Assembly (NCBI RefSeq): GCF_003574445.1
Contig: NZ_KZ984573.1
Span: 22,458 to 86,457, forward strand
Length of the DNA stretch: 64,000 nt
Direction of reading: 5' to 3'
Origin: Streptomyces sp. YIM 130001
GTDB taxonomy: Bacteria; Actinomycetota; Actinomycetes; Streptomycetales; Streptomycetaceae
The notes under the pieces are model-generated. The model did not search any database. It saw only the letters and a program-made list of their open reading frames with translations, and had not been told where the DNA came from. The translations under genes were made by a program, and so were the position numbers. Positions 34,562 to 45,018 of this stretch are shown one piece after another (position 1 is the stretch's first letter; every line of letters begins with the position of its first letter).

Positions 34562-34610
34562 AGAGGCACTGCTTCCAGGTACTTGGAAAGGCTGCGCTTC
34601 TAAAGAAACG

Positions 34611-34645
34611 TTTACAAAGAAACCCTTCTAAAGATATCTTTAGAA
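34611..34645 (+). promoter_or_regulatory. Promoter and perfect 20-bp operator of the ArsR-type gene
   Basis: TTTACA (34611-34616) and TATCTT (34635-34640) are 18 bp apart. TTCTAAAGATATCTTTAGAA (34626-34645) is a perfect palindrome over the -10, ending 2 bp before the ATG. A second half (TTCTAAAGAA, 34598-34607) lies beside the -35. The patch is strikingly AT-rich for this genome. Confidence 0.85.
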
Positions 34646-34647
34646 AC

Positions 34648-35415
34648 ATGGCCAGTCAGCGAAAAGACCATCTCCCCTCCGAGACGCACCTCACCGACCC
34701 GCGCGCCCTGCGGGCCTACACGCACCCCACACGGATGACACTGGTGGGACTGCTCCGGGCCCGAGGTCCGTTCACGGCCACCCAGGCGGCGGAACTGACC
34801 GGGGAGTCCGTGGCGAGCTGCTCGTACCACCTGCGGATGCTCGCGAAGTACGGCCTCGTGGAGCAGGCGGGCGGGGGTCAGGGCAGGGAGAAGCCCTGGC
34901 GTGCCACCGCCGCCTACACCGTCTGGCCCGACCACTCGGACGACCCTGACGTGGCCGCGGCGTCCGCCGCCCTGAGCACCGCCGTCGCCGAGCACTACTT
35001 CGAGCGCGTGACTCGTGCCATCGAGACCCGGCACACGCTGCCGCTCGAGTGGCAGGAGGCAGAGCAGTTCGGGGACAGCCTGGTGTACCTCACGGCCGAG
35101 GAACTCACCGAACTCCGCGAGCAGATGCTCGAGTTGGTGTCCCGCTTCGAGGTGCGCAACGCGGATCCGGCGCTACGGCCCGAGGGGGCACGCCTCGTGG
35201 AGGTCCTGCGCATCGCCTTCGCGGCGCGGAGCGGACCGGGCTCAGCGGCCGACACCACCGACTCCCACGACACCACCACCTCGGACGACACCAGCTCCCC
35301 GGCCGACACCACCGCCTCGGCCGACACCACCGCCTCGGCCGACACCACCGCCTCGGACGACACCAGCTCCCCGGGCGGCACCAGCTCCCCGGCCGACGCC
35401 GGCGGCGGGACATGA
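34648..35415 (+). CDS. ArsR/HTH_20-type winged-helix regulator
   Basis: 255 residues. Winged helix at about 15-85: LRAYTHPTRMTLVGLLRARGPFTATQAAELTGESVASCSYHLRMLAKYGLVEQA as consecutive blocks (HPTR, SYHLRML). A helical middle is followed by a repeat tail of hexapeptides like ADTTAS and DDTSSP from 18-bp DNA repeats (35284-35391). It probably represses its own operator and the exporter whose ATG overlaps its TGA. The leaderless ATG sits next to the palindrome. The set lies between comEC and YceI-holA, so it looks like an accessory insertion. Confidence 0.88.
   Translation: MASQRKDHLPSETHLTDPRALRAYTHPTRMTLVGLLRARGPFTATQAAELTGESVASCSYHLRMLAKYGLVEQAGGGQGREKPWRATAAYTVWPDHSDDPDVAAASAALSTAVAEHYFERVTRAIETRHTLPLEWQEAEQFGDSLVYLTAEELTELREQMLELVSRFEVRNADPALRPEGARLVEVLRIAFAARSGPGSAADTTDSHDTTTSDDTSSPADTTASADTTASADTTASDDTSSPGGTSSPADAGGGT
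35284..35391 (+). repeat. Six 18-bp tandem units in the ArsR-type gene
   Basis: Units GCCGACACCACCGCCTCG occur three times exactly (35302-35355), flanked by GACGACACCAGCTCCCCG copies (35284-35301, 35356-35373) and one diverged unit. The reading frame is kept, so copy number can change without a frameshift. Confidence 0.9.
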
Positions 35416-36704
35416 CCGCGCCCCGAGTCCCCGAGCTGCTCAGGCGGCGACCGTTCCGGAGGTACTGGACCGGGCAGACCGTCTCCCTGATCGGTGACCA
35501 GATCTCACTGATCGCGATTCCCCTGGCCGCGGTACTGATCCTCGGTGCGGACGCCGCCGAGATGGGCTTCCTCAAGACGGCCGAGCTGCTGCCCGCCCTG
35601 CTGCTCAACCTGCCCGCCGGAGCCTGGGCCGACCGAAGACCGCGCCGCCGGTACGTCATGATCGCGACGGACTTGGCGCGGGCGGCCCTGCTGATCTCCC
35701 TGCCGGTGGCGTACGCCTTCGACTCGCTCACCCTGGTCCAGCTGTACGCCGTCGCCTTCTCGATCGGCGCGCTCACCGTCCTTTTCGACGTCTGCAACGT
35801 CACGCTGCTGGTCTCACTGCTCCCCGTCGACCGCTACGTGCAGGGGAACGCGTTGGTCAACGGCAGCCGTTCGATGTCGGGGCTCGCGGGACCCGGCGCA
35901 GGCGGTCTCCTCGTGCAGCTGCTCGGAGCTCCGCTCGCGCTGCTCGCCGACGCGTTCACGTACCTGATATCGGCCGACCGACTGCGCCGGATAGACCCGG
36001 TGGAACCGCCGCCCGCCCCTCGCGCGAAAGGGGATTTCACGGCGGGCATCACATGGGTGGTGCGGGACCCGTCGATGCGTGCGCTGTTCGGGGCCTCGGC
36101 GACCGTGCAGTACTTCAACTTCATCTTCCACACGCTCTTCCTGCTCTACGCGACGCAGGAACTGGGCCTGTCGGCAGGGCTGTTCGGGGCGCTGCTGAGT
36201 GCGGCCGCGGTCGGGGGACTGATCGGTGCCTTGTGCAGCGGGACCGTGGTGCGGCGCATCGGTATCGGTCCGTCGATCGCGCTCGGGTTCGCGGTGTTCA
36301 CCCTGCCGTTGTTGCTGGTGCCGCTCGCTTCGGGGCCGTTGCCGGTGGTCGTCGGGGTGCTGTTCGTCGCGGAGTTCGTGTCGAACTTCGGGGTGATGGT
36401 CGTCGACGTATCCGCGGGCTCGCTGCAACTCGCCCTGGTTCCAGACCGGTTGCGCTCGCGGGTGCTCGGTGCCCTGCGTACGTTGACGCACGGCTTCAGG
36501 CCGCTCGGGGCCATCACGGCGGGGTATCTGGGCAGCACGATCGGCCTGCGTCCGACGCTGTGGATCGGTACGGCCGGCGCGGTGCTGAGCGTGCTCTGGA
36601 TCGTCCTCTCGCCGGTCTCCCGTATGCGCGAGCTGCCTGCGGCCCAGCACGTCGGACTCTCCCGGGAGGCCACCGACGAGACGGCGGACGAGGCGGTCGG
36701 ATGA
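35412..36704 (+). CDS. MFS exporter (DHA3/enterobactin-exporter-like)
   Basis: 430 residues, about 12 helices. The N-terminus PELLRRRPFRRYWTGQTVSLIGDQIS and the loop GAWADRRPRRRYVM are typical of the MFS_3/DHA3 group, often macrolide or siderophore exporters. The middle loop reads PPAPRAKGDFTAGITWVVRDPSMR. It overlaps the ArsR-type gene by 4 bp (ATGA), so both are likely one operon. The substrate is unknown. Confidence 0.88.
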   Translation: MTAPRVPELLRRRPFRRYWTGQTVSLIGDQISLIAIPLAAVLILGADAAEMGFLKTAELLPALLLNLPAGAWADRRPRRRYVMIATDLARAALLISLPVAYAFDSLTLVQLYAVAFSIGALTVLFDVCNVTLLVSLLPVDRYVQGNALVNGSRSMSGLAGPGAGGLLVQLLGAPLALLADAFTYLISADRLRRIDPVEPPPAPRAKGDFTAGITWVVRDPSMRALFGASATVQYFNFIFHTLFLLYATQELGLSAGLFGALLSAAAVGGLIGALCSGTVVRRIGIGPSIALGFAVFTLPLLLVPLASGPLPVVVGVLFVAEFVSNFGVMVVDVSAGSLQLALVPDRLRSRVLGALRTLTHGFRPLGAITAGYLGSTIGLRPTLWIGTAGAVLSVLWIVLSPVSRMRELPAAQHVGLSREATDETADEAVG

Positions 36705-36737
36705 ACACGGCGCGCTGCCGGGGGCCAGACTGGTGCC

Positions 36738-37670
36738 ATGGATGCCAAGCAAGCCGGGGATGCCACAGCCGCCACCGATACAGCTGCTGCCACAACCGCC
36801 ACCGGCACAGCCACTGCCACAACCGCCACCGGCACAGTCGCTGACACGGCCCCCGCCGACGCCACCCCTGCTCCCGGTGTCACCGCCGATGTCCTCGAGC
36901 CCGGCCGCGTGGACGCCTACCTGCGCCACATCGGCGCCGAACGCCCGATGGAACCCACGGCCCAGGCCCTGCGCTCGCTGCACCGCAGGCACCTGCTCAG
37001 CGTCCCGTTCGAGAACCTCTCCATCCATCTCGGCGAGGACATCGTGCTGACCGACGAGGCGCTGGTCGCCAAGATCGTCGACCGCCACCGCGGCGGATTC
37101 TGCTACGAACTGAACGGCGCCTTCGCCGCGTTGCTCCGCTCCCTGGGCTACCGCGTGACCTTGCTCCAGGCCCGGGTCTACGACGAGCACGGCGAGCTCG
37201 GCATCCCGTACGACCATCTGGCGCTGCGCGTGGACACCGCCGACGGGGTATGGCTGGCCGATGTCGGATTCGGTGCGCACAGCCTGTATCCGCTGGCGTT
37301 CGACGAGCCCGGGGATCAGAAGGACCCCGGCGGGGTCTTCCGGATCGCGCAGGCGTCGAACGGCGACCTCGACATCATCCAGAACGGCAGGCCGGAGTAC
37401 CGGCTCGACCAACGACCCCGCGAACTGGCCGAGTTCAGGGTCGGCGCCTGGTACCACCGCAGCTCACCGGATTCTCACTTCACCCGCTCGCTGGTCTGCT
37501 CGCGGAGCACCGAGGACGGACGCGTCACGCTGAGTGGCAGAAAACTCAAGATCGCTGCAGGCGGTGAACGTCGATCAGTCGTGCTCGAGACGGAGGACGA
37601 GCGGCGTGCCGCGTACCGGGAGCACTTCGGGATCGTCCTCGACCGTCTCCCGGACCTGCCGAAGCGCTGA
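36738..37670 (+). CDS. Arylamine N-acetyltransferase
   Basis: Transfers acetyl from acetyl-CoA to arylamines or hydrazines; in actinomycetes it also makes amide bonds in some pathways. 310 residues. Triad: Cys in RGGFCYELN (about 119), His in PYDHLAL (about 158), Asp in LADVGFGAH (about 174). The family N-terminus VDAYLRHIG...L..LH..HL..VPFENL starts near 58; the first 50 residues are an Ala/Thr repeat (TATATTATGT) from a 27-bp DNA repeat. ATG 36738 is the annotated choice, but a later start cannot be excluded. It is 34 bp after the exporter. Confidence 0.93.
   Translation: MDAKQAGDATAATDTAAATTATGTATATTATGTVADTAPADATPAPGVTADVLEPGRVDAYLRHIGAERPMEPTAQALRSLHRRHLLSVPFENLSIHLGEDIVLTDEALVAKIVDRHRGGFCYELNGAFAALLRSLGYRVTLLQARVYDEHGELGIPYDHLALRVDTADGVWLADVGFGAHSLYPLAFDEPGDQKDPGGVFRIAQASNGDLDIIQNGRPEYRLDQRPRELAEFRVGAWYHRSSPDSHFTRSLVCSRSTEDGRVTLSGRKLKIAAGGERRSVVLETEDERRAAYREHFGIVLDRLPDLPKR
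36788..36837 (+). repeat. Minisatellite in the N-acetyltransferase N-terminus
   Basis: A 23-bp unit (TGCCACAACCGCCACCGGCA then CAG) occurs at 36788-36810 and 36815-36837, period 27 bp, in frame; partial copies extend on both sides. Confidence 0.75.
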
Positions 37671-37807
37671 ACGGAGCGGCGAATTCGGACGTACCGGTCA
37701 GTCCCTGCGTAGGTGCAGGTTTCCCGCAATGTGAGCCTGTGTTGCCTCGAATGCCTCAACGGTGGTCGAATACGAATCCGTCATCGGAGAAAACAAGCCA
37801 CGCAGGG

Positions 37808-38710
37808 GTGTTCCAGTTGTTCGGCCGTCTCGTAGGAACGCGCAGAAGTCGGGCAGGCAACCCCCATCGCGGCAATCACCCCTCGCCGCTCCTTTCCGTA
37901 CCTCCGCACGGCGGAGTCCTCAGCTGCCGTGCCGTCGACCAGGTCGGCGAGCCGGTGCGGAACGCCGAGTTCACGGTCAGCGACGCGCAGGGACGCAAGG
38001 TCGTGCGCGGAGAGGCCGACCCCTTCGGTTCGTTCATGGCGAGCGTCCCGGTCGGTGAGTACCGCCTCGCGGTCTCCGCGGACGGCTACACCCCCTTTCG
38101 GGGCAGTGCCGTCGCGACCGAGGGCGAGCACACCGCGCTCGGCGACGTCCTGCTCCAGGTCGCCCAGCCGCCCACGCTGCCCGAGCCCGGCGAGTGGGAG
38201 ATCGAGCCCGCACATTCCACGGTCGCGTTCACCGCCCGGCACATCGGAATGGCGCGCGTCCACGGACGGTTCACCACCTTCGCCGGTGCGATCCGGGTGG
38301 CCGACCGGATGGACGAGTCCGCCATGCACGTAGTGATCGACGCCGCGTCGATCGACACCAACGTCAAGATGCGCGACGACCACCTGCGCTCGGCCGACTT
38401 CCTCGACGTCGGCCGGTACCCCACGCTCGAGTTCTACAGCGACCGGTTCGTGCACCGCGGCGGTACCCGCTGGGGTGTCACCGGAGCCCTGTCCCTGCAC
38501 GGTGTGACCCGCACCGTCACGCTCGACACCGAGTACCTGGGCACCGGCAACGGCATGGAGGGCGAGAGCCGCGCCGCCTGTCGCGCCACGACGGAACTCC
38601 ACCGCGACGACTTCACGATCACCTGGCAGACGATGCTGGCGCGCGGCATCGCCGTCGTCGGCCCGAGCATCAAGATCGACCTGGACATCCAGATCGTCCC
38701 CAAGTCCTGA
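37808..38710 (+). CDS. YceI-like domain protein with N-terminal carboxypeptidase-regulatory-like domain
   Basis: 300 residues. Residues 35-115 form a beta-sandwich like carboxypeptidase regulatory domains (VDQVGEPVRNAEFTVSDAQG, GEYRLAVSADGYTPF). The YceI lipocalin-like domain follows (WEIEPAHSTVAFTARHIGMARVHGRF, IDAASIDTNVKMRDDHLRSADFLDV, VTGALSLHGVTRTV). YceI binds polyisoprenoid or amphiphilic ligands. No signal peptide is seen. GTG 37808 fits the homologous start FQLFGRLVGTRR; earlier starts at 37739 or 37751 are possible and the ribosome binding site is poor. Confidence 0.85.
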   Translation: MFQLFGRLVGTRRSRAGNPHRGNHPSPLLSVPPHGGVLSCRAVDQVGEPVRNAEFTVSDAQGRKVVRGEADPFGSFMASVPVGEYRLAVSADGYTPFRGSAVATEGEHTALGDVLLQVAQPPTLPEPGEWEIEPAHSTVAFTARHIGMARVHGRFTTFAGAIRVADRMDESAMHVVIDAASIDTNVKMRDDHLRSADFLDVGRYPTLEFYSDRFVHRGGTRWGVTGALSLHGVTRTVTLDTEYLGTGNGMEGESRAACRATTELHRDDFTITWQTMLARGIAVVGPSIKIDLDIQIVPKS

Positions 38711-38730
38711 GGCCCGCCAGAGGAATTGAC

Positions 38731-38976
38731 CTACGGCTCCTCCCGCCAGCCCTCGTACTCCGCGGCGAAGTCGTCCAGGGCGGCCGGGTCGAGCCGTTCG
38801 TCCTCGTCCGCGAGGAGCACCAGCCACTGGGCGTCCTCGGCGTCGTCCTCGCCCGCCAGGGCCTCGCGCAGGATCCGCGCCTGCTCGTCCGTCCCGAACC
38901 GCTCGCCCAGCTCCCGGGCCGCCTCCTCGGCGGCGTCGCGGTCGGGCAGTACCAGGACATGCCGTACGTCGCTCAC
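38731..38976 (-). CDS. Conserved small acidic protein, 81 residues
   Basis: MSDVRHVLVLPDRDAAEEAARELGERF at the start, ending DFAAEYEGWREEP. Acidic and helical, without cysteines or a membrane segment; probably a small alpha/beta protein. GTG 38976 has GAGAAGG about 6 nt upstream. The same frame runs antisense into holA for 215 more codons, but the start, site and composition support only this short gene. The function is unknown; it is convergent with the YceI gene and divergent from holA. Confidence 0.75.
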   Translation of the reverse strand: MSDVRHVLVLPDRDAAEEAARELGERFGTDEQARILREALAGEDDAEDAQWLVLLADEDERLDPAALDDFAAEYEGWREEP

Positions 38977-39064
38977 GTGCACCTTCTCCCGTTTCTCGGG
39001 CTCCAGTGTCCCGCACGAACGGTGGCGCCGGCGTTGTCGGTGGGCTGTGGGATCCTTGGCCGCG

Positions 39065-40057
39065 ATGGCCAGGAAACCCGGAAACGACGACCCGCTCACC
39101 CCCGTCACGATCGCGGTGGGCCAGGAGGACCTGCTCCTCGACCGTGCCGTGCAGGAGGTGGTGGCGGCGGCCCGCGCGGCCGACTCCGACACGGATGTGC
39201 GCGACCTCACCTCGGACCAGCTGCAGCCCGGCACGTTGGCCGAGTTGACCAGTCCGTCGCTGTTCGCCGAGCGCAAGGTCGTGGTGGTGCGCAGCGCCCA
39301 GGACCTGTCGGCCGACTCGGTCAAGGACGTCAAGGCGTATCTCGGCTCACCCTTCGAGGAGATCACGCTCGTCCTGCTGCACGCGGGCGGGGCCAAGGGC
39401 AAGGGGCTCCTCGACGCCGCGCGCAAGGCCGGGGCCCGCGAGGTCTCCTGCCCGAAGATGACGAAGCCCGCGGACCGACTGTCGTTCGTACGCGGGGAGT
39501 TCCGGACGCTCGGGCGCTCCGCTACCCCGGAGGCCTGCCAGGCCCTGGTGGACTCGATCGGCAGCGACCTGCGCGAGCTGGCGAGTGCGGCCTCGCAGCT
39601 GGCGGCCGATGTCGAGGGCACGATCGACGACGCCGTCGTCGGGCGCTACTACACGGGGCGCGCCGAGGCCTCGAGCTTCACGGTCGCCGACCGGGCGGTC
39701 GAGGGGCGTGCGGCGGAGGCCCTCGAGGCGCTGCGCTGGTCGCTCGCGACGGGGGTGGCGCCCGTGATGATCACCAGCGCGATGGCGCAGGGGGTGCGCG
39801 CCATCGGCAAGCTCTCCGCCGCGCGCGGTGGCCGGCCCGCGGATCTGGCCCGCGAGCTCGGCATGCCGCCCTGGAAGATCGACCGGGTACGACAGCAGAT
39901 GCGGGGCTGGACGCCGGACGGGGTCGCGGCGGCACTGCGGGCCGTGGCGGATGCGGATGCGGGGGTCAAGGGCGGCGGAGACGATTCCGCGTACGCGCTG
40001 GAGAAGGCGGTGGTCGCGGTGGCACGGGCGAAGGGATTGCGCAGCGCCCGCGGGTGA
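39065..40057 (+). CDS. holA: DNA polymerase III subunit delta
   Basis: Clamp-loader subunit that opens the beta ring. 330 residues, normal length. Clear signals are VTIAVGQEDLLLDRAVQEVV at the N-terminus, SPSLFAERKVVVVRSAQDL, CPKMTKPADRLSFVRGEF, IGSDLRELASAASQLAAD and PPWKIDRVRQQMRGW near the end. ATG 39065 matches the family start; there is a possible -10 in GTGGGATCC. Placed before rpsT and lepA as in most actinobacteria. Confidence 0.95.
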   Translation: MARKPGNDDPLTPVTIAVGQEDLLLDRAVQEVVAAARAADSDTDVRDLTSDQLQPGTLAELTSPSLFAERKVVVVRSAQDLSADSVKDVKAYLGSPFEEITLVLLHAGGAKGKGLLDAARKAGAREVSCPKMTKPADRLSFVRGEFRTLGRSATPEACQALVDSIGSDLRELASAASQLAADVEGTIDDAVVGRYYTGRAEASSFTVADRAVEGRAAEALEALRWSLATGVAPVMITSAMAQGVRAIGKLSAARGGRPADLARELGMPPWKIDRVRQQMRGWTPDGVAAALRAVADADAGVKGGGDDSAYALEKAVVAVARAKGLRSARG

Positions 40058-40393
40058 GGGTTCGCCGCGCGGGCTGCCGGCCAGGCGCCCCCGGCGGCCT
40101 CGCCCCCGTCGCCGGACGCGCTGAACGGCTGCCCTCCACCGAACGGCCCGTGAGGTGACACCTCGCACGCGAAAGCCCCGCCCGAGTCCTGGGGAAGGAC
40201 GGAGGCGGGGCCTTCGTGATGCGCTGGATGGATCCGCACCCGCGTGGCGAACGCAGGCCGCGTGCGGATCCGAGGTGCCGGTCGGGAGCGGATGAGAGGG
40301 CCCGCTGGGTCCCTTCCGGCGATCAAGTCACCGGCGTCGCCCACACTGGGGTTCGGCCGGGGGTCGGGCGCCATGGCACCCGGGAAGAAATGC
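40058..40393. other. 336-bp gap between holA and rpsT
   Basis: It holds the bidirectional terminator at 40171-40215 and otherwise nothing I can support. The part from 40216 is the 3' untranslated region of rpsT. Confidence 0.5.
40171..40215. terminator. Bidirectional terminator between holA and rpsT
   Basis: GAAAGCCCCGCC (40171-40182) pairs with GGCGGGGCCTTC (40204-40215, one mismatch) and encloses GTCCT/AGGAC (40186-40200). It serves both convergent genes. Confidence 0.85.
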
Positions 40394-40660
40394 TCAGCCC
40401 TTGAGGGAGGCAACCTGGGAAGCAAGCGCCGACTTCTTGTTGGCGGCCTGGTTCTTGTGGATGGCGCCCTTGGAGACGGCCTTGTCGAGCTTGCGGTTGG
40501 CGTCGCGCAGGGCCGCAGTGGCCTTGTCGACGTCGCCCGCGGAGGCGGCCTCACGGGTCTTGCGGATCGCGGTGCGGAGCGACGACTTGACGGCCTTGTT
40601 GCGCAGGCGCGCCTTCTCGTTCGTCTTGTTCCGCTTGATCTGGGACTTGATGTTCGCCAC
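40394..40660 (-). CDS. rpsT: 30S ribosomal protein S20
   Basis: Binds 16S rRNA in the body of the 30S subunit. 88 residues: MANIKSQIKRNKTNEKARLRN start, three helices, KAVSKGAIHKNQAANKKSAL near the end, the usual length and composition. The GTG at 40660 has AAGG about 8 nt upstream. Transcribed from its own promoter at 40735-40764, divergent from lepA, as widely in bacteria. Confidence 0.98.
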   Translation of the reverse strand: MANIKSQIKRNKTNEKARLRNKAVKSSLRTAIRKTREAASAGDVDKATAALRDANRKLDKAVSKGAIHKNQAANKKSALASQVASLKG

Positions 40661-40734
40661 GAAAGAGCCTTTTCAGGTTCGATGATCTTCTGGGTGCGTC
40701 CCGTCACCGTGCAGGTCACGAGACACAGCTGACA

Positions 40735-40764
40735 ACGCTACCAGCAGGTCCGTCGACGACCCAA
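40735..40764 (-). promoter_or_regulatory. Promoter of rpsT
   Basis: On the minus strand TTGGGT (40759-40764) and TAGCGT (40735-40740) are 18 bp apart, giving a leader of about 70 nt before the GTG. Confidence 0.55.
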
Positions 40765-40952
40765 TCCGCACCCGGTCGGCCTCCCGGGCCGGGCCGCTCC
40801 ACGACCTCGCACGCCTGCTCCGCACCCGCCCCGCCACTGCGCGACGGCCCAGCGCCCGGCCGGAGTCCCCACTCATGGGACGATGGAAGCTACGTGACGA
40901 TCCGACCCGAGGCTGCAGTGCGCTGCAGACGTCTCAAGAATCAGGACCCTGC

Positions 40953-42818
40953 GTGCCCGCGACCCCTATCCATGTGCCCGAGCCGAGCCGCACCGACCCG
41001 GCGCTGATCCGCAATTTCTGCATCATCGCGCACATCGACCACGGCAAGTCCACCCTCGCCGACCGGATGCTCCAGCTGACCGGGGTGGTCGAGCAACGGC
41101 AGATGCGCGCTCAGTACCTCGACCGTATGGACATCGAGCGCGAGCGCGGCATCACCATCAAGTCCCAGGCGGTCCGGCTGCCCTGGGCGCCCACCGAGGG
41201 CGAGGGTCAAGGTTCGACCCACATCCTCAACATGATCGACACCCCGGGCCACGTGGACTTCACGTACGAGGTCTCGCGCTCGCTCGCCGCCTGCGAGGGC
41301 ACCATCCTCCTGGTGGACGCCGCCCAGGGCATCGAGGCCCAGACGCTGGCCAACCTCTACCTGGCGATGGAGAACGACCTCACGATCGTTCCCGTACTCA
41401 ACAAGATCGACCTGCCGGCCGCCCAGCCGGAGAAGTTCTCCGAGGAGCTCGCCAACCTCATCGGCTGCGACCCCGACGACGTGCTGAAGGTCTCGGCGAA
41501 GACCGGCGTCGGCGTGGACGCGCTGCTCGACCGTGTGGTGCGCGACGTGCCCGCCCCGGTCGGCGTGAAGGACGCGCCCGCCCGCGCGATGATCTTCGAC
41601 TCGGTCTACGACTCGTACCGCGGCGTCGTGACGTACGTCCGAGTCGTCGACGGGAATCTCGGCAAGCGCGAGCGGATCCGGATGATGTCCACCGGCGCCA
41701 CCCACGAGCTGCTCGAGATCGGCACCAACTCCCCGGAGATGCGCCCGGCCGACGGCCTCGGCGTCGGTGAGGTCGGCTATCTGATCACCGGTGTGAAGGA
41801 CGTACGGCAGTCCAAGGTCGGTGACACGATCACGTTCCTGAACAAGGGCGCCGAGGAGCCGCTCGGCGGCTACAAGGAACCCAAGCCGATGGTGTTCTCC
41901 GGCCTGTATCCGCTGGACGGCTCCGAGTACCCCGTGCTGCGCGAGGCGCTCGACAAGCTGCAGTTGAACGACGCGGCGCTCGTCTACGAGCCCGAGACCT
42001 CCGCGGCACTCGGCTTCGGTTTCCGGGTCGGCTTCCTCGGCCTGCTGCACCTCGACGTGATCCGCGAGCGGCTCGAGCGCGAGTTCAACCTCGACCTGAT
42101 CGCCACCGCACCCAACGTGGTGTACCGGGTGATCATGGAGGACGGCACCGAGCACACGGTGACCAACCCGAGCGAGTTCCCGGTGGGCAAGATCGACCAG
42201 GTCTTCGAGCCGATGGTGCGGGCCACCATCCTCGCGCCGAGTGAGTTCGTCGGTTCCATCATGGAGCTCTGCCAGACCCGCCGCGGCACGCTCCTCGGCA
42301 TGGACTACCTCTCCGAGGACCGCGTCGAGATCCGCTACACGCTGCCGCTCGCCGAGATCGTCTTCGACTTCTTCGACCAGCTGAAGTCCAAGACCCGCGG
42401 CTACGCCTCGCTGGACTACGAGCCCACCGGCGAGCAGTCCGCCCAGCTCGTCAAGGTCGACATCCTGCTGCACGGCGACAAGGTCGACGCCTTCTCGGCC
42501 GTCACGCACAAGGACCAGGCGTACTCCTACGGGGTCCGCCTCGTCGCCAAGCTGCGCGAGCTGATCCCGCGGCAGGCCTTCGAGATCCCCGTACAGGCGG
42601 CCATCGGCTCGCGGGTGATCGCCCGCGAGACCATCCGTGCCATCCGCAAGGACGTCCTCGCCAAGTGCTACGGCGGTGACATCTCCCGTAAGCGCAAGCT
42701 GCTCGAGAAGCAGAAGGAGGGCAAGAAGCGGATGAAGATGGTGGGTGCCGTGGAGGTCCCGCAGGAGGCCTTCATCGCGGTTCTGTCCAGCGACGAGGGT
42801 GCGAGCAAGAAGAAGTAG
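40953..42818 (+). CDS. lepA: Elongation factor 4 (LepA)
   Basis: Translational GTPase that helps with initiation and subunit assembly and back-translocates stalled ribosomes. 621 residues. G1 AHIDHGKSTLADRML, RGITIKSQ, DTPGHVDF, NKIDLPAA and SAKTG are all present, then EF-G-like domains and the LepA-specific C-terminus (SRKRKLLEKQKEGKKRMK in the last 30 residues). The GTG at 40953 has AGGA 7 nt upstream. A strong terminator follows. Confidence 0.98.
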   Translation: MPATPIHVPEPSRTDPALIRNFCIIAHIDHGKSTLADRMLQLTGVVEQRQMRAQYLDRMDIERERGITIKSQAVRLPWAPTEGEGQGSTHILNMIDTPGHVDFTYEVSRSLAACEGTILLVDAAQGIEAQTLANLYLAMENDLTIVPVLNKIDLPAAQPEKFSEELANLIGCDPDDVLKVSAKTGVGVDALLDRVVRDVPAPVGVKDAPARAMIFDSVYDSYRGVVTYVRVVDGNLGKRERIRMMSTGATHELLEIGTNSPEMRPADGLGVGEVGYLITGVKDVRQSKVGDTITFLNKGAEEPLGGYKEPKPMVFSGLYPLDGSEYPVLREALDKLQLNDAALVYEPETSAALGFGFRVGFLGLLHLDVIRERLEREFNLDLIATAPNVVYRVIMEDGTEHTVTNPSEFPVGKIDQVFEPMVRATILAPSEFVGSIMELCQTRRGTLLGMDYLSEDRVEIRYTLPLAEIVFDFFDQLKSKTRGYASLDYEPTGEQSAQLVKVDILLHGDKVDAFSAVTHKDQAYSYGVRLVAKLRELIPRQAFEIPVQAAIGSRVIARETIRAIRKDVLAKCYGGDISRKRKLLEKQKEGKKRMKMVGAVEVPQEAFIAVLSSDEGASKKK

Positions 42819-42853
42819 CGCCCGCCCTCCGGTTTCTCGGAGCGCCTCAAGTC

Positions 42854-42886
42854 GGAAGCCCGCCGTGCCCTGCGCGGCGGGCTTCC
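42854..42886 (+). terminator. Terminator after lepA
   Basis: A perfect 12-bp stem GGAAGCCCGCCG/CGGCGGGCTTCC with 9-nt loop, followed by GCTTTCT. Confidence 0.9.
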
Positions 42887-42975
42887 GCTTTCTGTGGGGG
42901 CCGTTCCGGCGCCGTCGTCGGCGTGCACCCATGGCCCGTCGAACACGGCCTGTGAAAGTGACAGGTCGCAGGCCC

Positions 42976-43036
42976 TTACGCGGCGGGCGCGGGCCATCTA
43001 GTCTGATCCCGATCGGAAGTTACTCGCTAGTTAAAC
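42976..43036 (+). promoter_or_regulatory. Promoter and dyad upstream of the acyl-CoA ligase gene
   Basis: TTACGC (42976-42981) and TAGTCT (42999-43004) are 17 bp apart. Just downstream, TTACTCGCTAGTTAA (43020-43034) is an imperfect dyad like many TetR-type operators. Confidence 0.45.
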
Positions 43037-43079
43037 AACCACCCAGTCGCACGCACTGTCGCGGGCCCCGGAGGATGTC

Positions 43080-44969
<1,890 letters not shown>

Positions 44970-45018
44970 GCCGGCCGGAGACCGGCGCGGGCGGGCGTGG
45001 TCCGGGGGTTTCCCTCGG

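Noticed and set aside
35284..35391. CRISPR array
   Set aside because: Units are contiguous 18-bp coding repeats without spacers.
38977..39621. Upstream extension of the 81-residue minus-strand gene through holA
   Set aside because: It is antisense to holA; the GTG at 38976 has a good ribosome binding site and begins the natural-looking protein.
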